Shown here piece after piece: positions 5,773 to 8,571 of a stretch of 8,571 bases of DNA; position 1 is the stretch's first letter, and every line of letters begins with the position of its first letter. The translations under genes and the position numbers were made by a program. The notes under the pieces were generated by a model. That model had not been told where the DNA came from, did not search any database, and saw only the letters and a list, made by a program, of their open reading frames with translations. Origin of the DNA: an uncultured Bacteroidota bacterium (GTDB taxonomy: Bacteria > Bacteroidota > Bacteroidia > Chitinophagales > Saprospiraceae); contig CALEYM010000454.1 in assembly GCA_937926185.1 (NCBI GenBank), positions 1-8,571 on the forward strand, written 5' to 3'.

Positions 5773-6393
5773 TCACACGCCATATCTGGAGCAAATAGGG
5801 CATTTTTCCTTGTCGTGCCCGCGTGCCGGGCAATACTGCCGCCCGAAATAGATGATTTGTAAATGCAATTTATTCCAGGTATTTTCAGGAAACAACGCCT
5901 TGAGATCGCGTTCGGTTTTTTCTACATTTTTGCCGTCGCTCAACCCCCAGCGCGCGGCCAGGCGGTGGATGTGGGTATCGACGGGGAATGCCGGCACCCC
6001 GAAAGCCTGCGACATGACCACCGAGGCCGTTTTATGCCCCACACCCGGCAGCGCTTCCAATGCTTCAAAGGATTGCGGTACGCGGCCCTCGTATTTATCC
6101 ACCAATATTTTCGAAAGCCCCCATATCGCTTTTGATTTGGCCGGCGACAAGCCGCAGGGCAGAATGATCTGCCGGATTTCCTCCACCGGCAGTTTGATCA
6201 TGTCGAAAGGGTTATTTGCGCGGGCAAACAGGATGGGCGTGATCTGGTTCACCCGTTCGTCGGTGCATTGGGCAGACAGCACCACCGCGATCAGCAAGGT
6301 ATAAGCGTCCTCGTGCCGGAGCGGGATGGGCGTTTCGGGGTAAAGTTCGTCCAGTATTTTGGCAATTTCTGTCGCTTTACGCTTCAAAGTCAT
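5773..6393 (-). CDS. nth: Endonuclease III (DNA glycosylase/AP lyase), variant C-terminal cysteine motif
   Basis: 206 residues, close to the 211 of E. coli Nth. The enzyme removes oxidised pyrimidines and nicks the resulting abasic site in base excision repair. The helix-hairpin-helix is LPGVGHKTA (115-123) with the catalytic Lys121, and the catalytic Asp139 sits in FPVDTHIHRLAARWGL. The N-terminal VVLSAQCTD (37-45) is the conserved helix of the family. The C-terminal cluster differs from the classical C-x6-C-x2-C-x5-C: here Cys188, Cys198 and Cys201 follow C-x9-C-x2-C and the protein ends five residues later without a fourth Cys. A 4Fe-4S cluster would therefore need another ligand, or is absent or altered. 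From memory this form recurs in Bacteroidota, so it is probably not a frameshift. The gene starts divergently from the cytochrome gene. Confidence 0.96.
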   Translation of the reverse strand: MTLKRKATEIAKILDELYPETPIPLRHEDAYTLLIAVVLSAQCTDERVNQITPILFARANNPFDMIKLPVEEIRQIILPCGLSPAKSKAIWGLSKILVDKYEGRVPQSFEALEALPGVGHKTASVVMSQAFGVPAFPVDTHIHRLAARWGLSDGKNVEKTERDLKALFPENTWNKLHLQIIYFGRQYCPARGHDKEKCPICSRYGV

Positions 6394-6436
6394 GCGTTAA
6401 TCCGTATTTTAGGCGGCAACATCGGGAAAATCTGCA

Positions 6437-6467
6437 CATTTATACCGGCTAATTTTCCTGAAAACAA
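6437..6467 (-). promoter_or_regulatory. Weak candidate promoter for nth
   Basis: In the 90-bp divergent gap between nth and the cytochrome gene the minus strand has TTG at 6467-6465, then 20 bases, then TATAAATG (6444-6437). The spacing fits the -33/-7 arrangement of Bacteroidota promoters, but the -7 element matches TAnnTTTG only partly. On the plus strand TAATTTTC (6450-6457) is a similarly partial -7 candidate for the cytochrome gene, without a clear -33 partner. Confidence 0.2.
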
Positions 6468-6483
6468 AAACAAATTCACTGCC

Positions 6484-6801
6484 ATGAAAACAATTTTGTT
6501 TCTCCTGTTTTGCGGTATCACTTTTTGTTTTCCCCCGAACAAAAAAACGGTATTGCGCGAATCACTACCTGCGGCCGCTCCCTTACCAGTCCCTGATACG
6601 ATCAGTTTTACGGCGCAAATCCAACCTATATTGCAGCAAAAGTGCAATCCCTGTCATTTTCCCGGCGGAAAAATGTATGAGAAAATGCCCTTTGACCAGG
6701 CCCGGACAATTCTGGAACACCCTGAAGGGATGCTTAAACGGATCAAGGAAGGAGAAGAAGGACGTTTAATGCGGGCCTTTCTCGGCCGTACAACGGAGTA
6801 A
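6484..6801 (+). CDS. Small exported mono-heme c-type cytochrome
   Basis: 105 residues starting at the ATG at 6484. The frame is open further upstream, but that part is antisense to nth, and only the 6484 start gives a signal peptide (MKTILFLLFCGITFCF). After a Pro/Ala-rich linker (29-38), SFTAQIQPILQQKCNPCHFP carries one covalent heme-binding motif CNPCH (54-58). Next comes GGKMYEKMPF (61-70), where Met64 or Met68 could be the sixth ligand. The layout F-x-x-x-I-x-P-I-L-x-x-x-C-x-x-C-H is that of small cytochrome c domains found in Bacteroidota and Planctomycetes, often attached to or beside periplasmic oxidoreductases. It should carry electrons in the periplasm, but no partner is encoded nearby, since it is flanked divergently by nth and convergently by a T9SS protein gene. 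No Shine-Dalgarno is seen. Confidence 0.88.
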   Translation: MKTILFLLFCGITFCFPPNKKTVLRESLPAAAPLPVPDTISFTAQIQPILQQKCNPCHFPGGKMYEKMPFDQARTILEHPEGMLKRIKEGEEGRLMRAFLGRTTE

Positions 6802-6853
6802 TCTGTTATTGAACTGGAATCCCCCATACGCCCGAAATCCTATTCGACATTCC

Positions 6854-8571
6854 CTACTGTTTCAATGCCTTCACTACCACGCTTTGCCGGTCTTCCGAGC
6901 GCAACGCCACCAGATAAATCCCCGCGGGCAAATCATTTCCGAAACGGGTATTTCCGGTATTGCCATCCAGTTGTTGAACCATTAGCGGCTGTCCGAGCAG
7001 ATTTCGCACCTCCAGGGTTACGGTCTTAGCCTCCGGCCAGATATAATTCAGTAAAAAACCGGCATTAGACGGGTTCGGTGTGAGGTGAAGTTGAGCATTG
7101 GGATCAGGTTCAAAAATAGCCACAGCGCCGGGCGTCACCCGGAACACATCCACGGCCGCTTCCACCAGGTGGCCGGGATTTTGGTCGCTGGTAACGAAGC
7201 TGACTTGCATATCGTCGGTAAGCGGCAGAAAATCCTCCAGGTGAATATCGCCGGAAAAACGCCATTCACTTTGCGATTCGTTGGTGGAAAGTACGGTGAC
7301 GCTTTGCTGCCCGTTGGAAACCTGTACTGAAAAATTATCATTCGGATCGCCGGTGCCGCCGTCGTTGAAAAACCAGTACCAGAAACTCAGGACGGCATCG
7401 CTGTATTGTTCCAGGCGCATGGGCGGGCTGGTCAGGGTTACAGTGCCGTTGTCCACGTCGTCGGCGCCGGCGCTGCCGCCCGCGTTGCCGGTTACATAAC
7501 AATGATCGCTGTTGTCGGAATCCACATCCTGTCCCGGGTTGCTCTGCCGGTTGTTGTAGGTAGTGCCGGCGGGTACGCCGCGTTCCCACAGGCCGGCGGA
7601 AGCCGTGGCGGTAGTGGACCAGCCCAGGTCTAATTCGAAGTCATCGTAGTAGGCCGGCACAAGGGGGATCGCAAGGGGGCCGTTGTTTTCCACTATTACG
7701 TCGGCCACCTCGTAACCCCAGGCGCCCACCCGGTAATCGCCGCCCGGCATGCAGGAGATTTCAACTTTGCCTGCATCGTCTGCCTCCAGTTGGTAAGAGC
7801 TGATCTCCCCTTGCAGCGCGAGCTCGGCGTGGGCAAGCGGGGCGCCGTTTTGTGCGTCCACCGCCGCGGCTTCCACATCGAACGCGGCCAGGGGATCCAG
7901 CGTTACGTTCAGTTCGGTGACGTCGGCTGTTTTGAGCGATATGTTCAGCGTTTGCGCGACATAACCTGTTTTGCTGATCGTCGCTGTAAAATTGCCCGGC
8001 GTAGGCTGGCCGGTACGGAAAACGCCCGCATTGTCGGAACGGGTAAAATTCAGGGGGTCGCTGTGATTGATCCTGACATCGGCGCCGATCAAAGCCTGGC
8101 CGGTGCAACCATCGGTAATGACACCTTCCAGGTAACAGGCGCGCACGTAAGTCGGCGTCAGCACGAATAAACGCCCGGCGCCGGCGCCCGGATTTTGAAA
8201 AACTGGAATATTGGTTGCAACCAGATTTCCGGATGGCAGGAATGGATAAACGCCCCAGCAGCCGTCAAACTCGTCGGCATTGCCCGCCCAGGTATCGAAG
8301 CGGCCCACCTGAATGAGGTTGACCGGACGATGCGCATCCACTATGGTAACCCCATCGATATACCAGGAGGTGACTGCCCAATCGTTGAGCACGTGGGTGT
8401 TATGTCCGATGGATTGCATGCCTTCGTCGCGGGCAATGCGGTCCAATTCACGGATATTGCCCGGATCGCTGATGTCGTAAGCTGTTACAAATGAAGGCAC
8501 GCGTTCGTCGGTGGTGAGGATGTGTTTACGGTCGCTGAGCAGCCAGGAATTGTGGGTAAATTTTGCCGGCG
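6854..8571 (-). CDS. Choice-of-anchor B family secreted protein with carboxypeptidase-regulatory-like repeats and T9SS sorting domain (N-terminus outside window)
   Basis: The frame is open from the TAG at 6856-6854 to the right edge, so 571 residues are visible and the start is missing. A GTG at 8500 is internal: the residues before it (THNSWLLSDRKHILTTDE) are clearly part of the same domain. Visible residues 1 to about 145 are the end of a choice-of-anchor B region with LVIVD-like repeats (VTIVDAHRPVNLIQVGRFDT). From about 147 to 226 comes a carboxypeptidase-regulatory-like beta-sandwich (LEGVITDGCTGQALIGADVR), and 230-303 looks like a second, diverged one. Residues about 307-480 (YYDDFELDLGW ... 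LSFWYWFF) resemble a MAM/jelly-roll module often placed before sorting signals. The last about 78 residues (LTPNPSNAGF ... LPAGIYLVAL) are a T9SS sorting domain. The protein should be secreted by T9SS to the surface or medium. Its ligand or substrate is not evident. Confidence 0.9.
   Translation of the reverse strand, partial: PAKFTHNSWLLSDRKHILTTDERVPSFVTAYDISDPGNIRELDRIARDEGMQSIGHNTHVLNDWAVTSWYIDGVTIVDAHRPVNLIQVGRFDTWAGNADEFDGCWGVYPFLPSGNLVATNIPVFQNPGAGAGRLFVLTPTYVRACYLEGVITDGCTGQALIGADVRINHSDPLNFTRSDNAGVFRTGQPTPGNFTATISKTGYVAQTLNISLKTADVTELNVTLDPLAAFDVEAAAVDAQNGAPLAHAELALQGEISSYQLEADDAGKVEISCMPGGDYRVGAWGYEVADVIVENNGPLAIPLVPAYYDDFELDLGWSTTATASAGLWERGVPAGTTYNNRQSNPGQDVDSDNSDHCYVTGNAGGSAGADDVDNGTVTLTSPPMRLEQYSDAVLSFWYWFFNDGGTGDPNDNFSVQVSNGQQSVTVLSTNESQSEWRFSGDIHLEDFLPLTDDMQVSFVTSDQNPGHLVEAAVDVFRVTPGAVAIFEPDPNAQLHLTPNPSNAGFLLNYIWPEAKTVTLEVRNLLGQPLMVQQLDGNTGNTRFGNDLPAGIYLVALRSEDRQSVVVKALKQ

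Noticed and set aside
6268..6483. Upstream extension of the cytochrome frame to an ATG at 6268
   Set aside because: The extension overlaps nth antisense and would bury the signal peptide that begins at 6484.
8498..8500. GTG as start of the choice-of-anchor B protein
   Set aside because: The frame upstream of it encodes conserved-looking domain sequence to the window edge, and no signal peptide follows the GTG.

Overview
The window looks like a chromosomal segment of a Bacteroidota bacterium, probably from the Saprospiria-like lineages (lineage inferred, not tested). The reasons are two large secreted proteins ending in type IX secretion (T9SS) sorting domains, a choice-of-anchor-B protein, starts mostly without Shine-Dalgarno sequences, and a match to the Bacteroidota -7 promoter consensus TAnnTTTG. 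No tRNA, rRNA, CRISPR array, insertion sequence or phage gene is visible.

Layout, left to right. (1) The 3' part of a gene for a single-pass membrane protein of unknown function (1-789, +). Its stop overlaps, within a TTAA, the stop of a convergent gene (786-3965, -) for a 1059-residue secreted Asp-box beta-propeller protein with T9SS sorting. (2) Across a 110-bp divergent promoter region, a gene for a predicted lipoprotein with repeated helical motifs and an additional C-terminal transmembrane helix (4076-4963, +). (3) A 125-bp convergent spacer holding a perfect tandem array of the 9-mer TGAGGTTTA, which starts on the stop codon of the lipoprotein gene, and a GC-rich 11-bp inverted repeat. 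(4) A small heat shock protein gene (5089-5541, -) with an elaborate 231-bp upstream region. (5) An endonuclease III gene (5773-6393, -) lacking one of the usual Fe-S cysteines. (6) A small exported mono-heme c-type cytochrome (6484-6801, +). (7) The 3' part of a large choice-of-anchor-B/T9SS protein gene that runs off the right edge (6854-8571, -).

The genes are mostly unrelated housekeeping, envelope and secreted functions in alternating orientation; I see no multi-gene system. The most interesting part is the leader of the small heat shock gene. Its upstream DNA holds six TGNCA pentamers in 71 bp, a palindrome, and a sigma-54-like -24/-12 element with one deviation. Its 5' UTR can fold by hand into an imperfect, AU-rich 17-18 bp stem that hides the only canonical Shine-Dalgarno sequence in the window and runs up to the start codon. 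That is the architecture expected of an RNA thermometer, but both control elements are predictions from sequence only.
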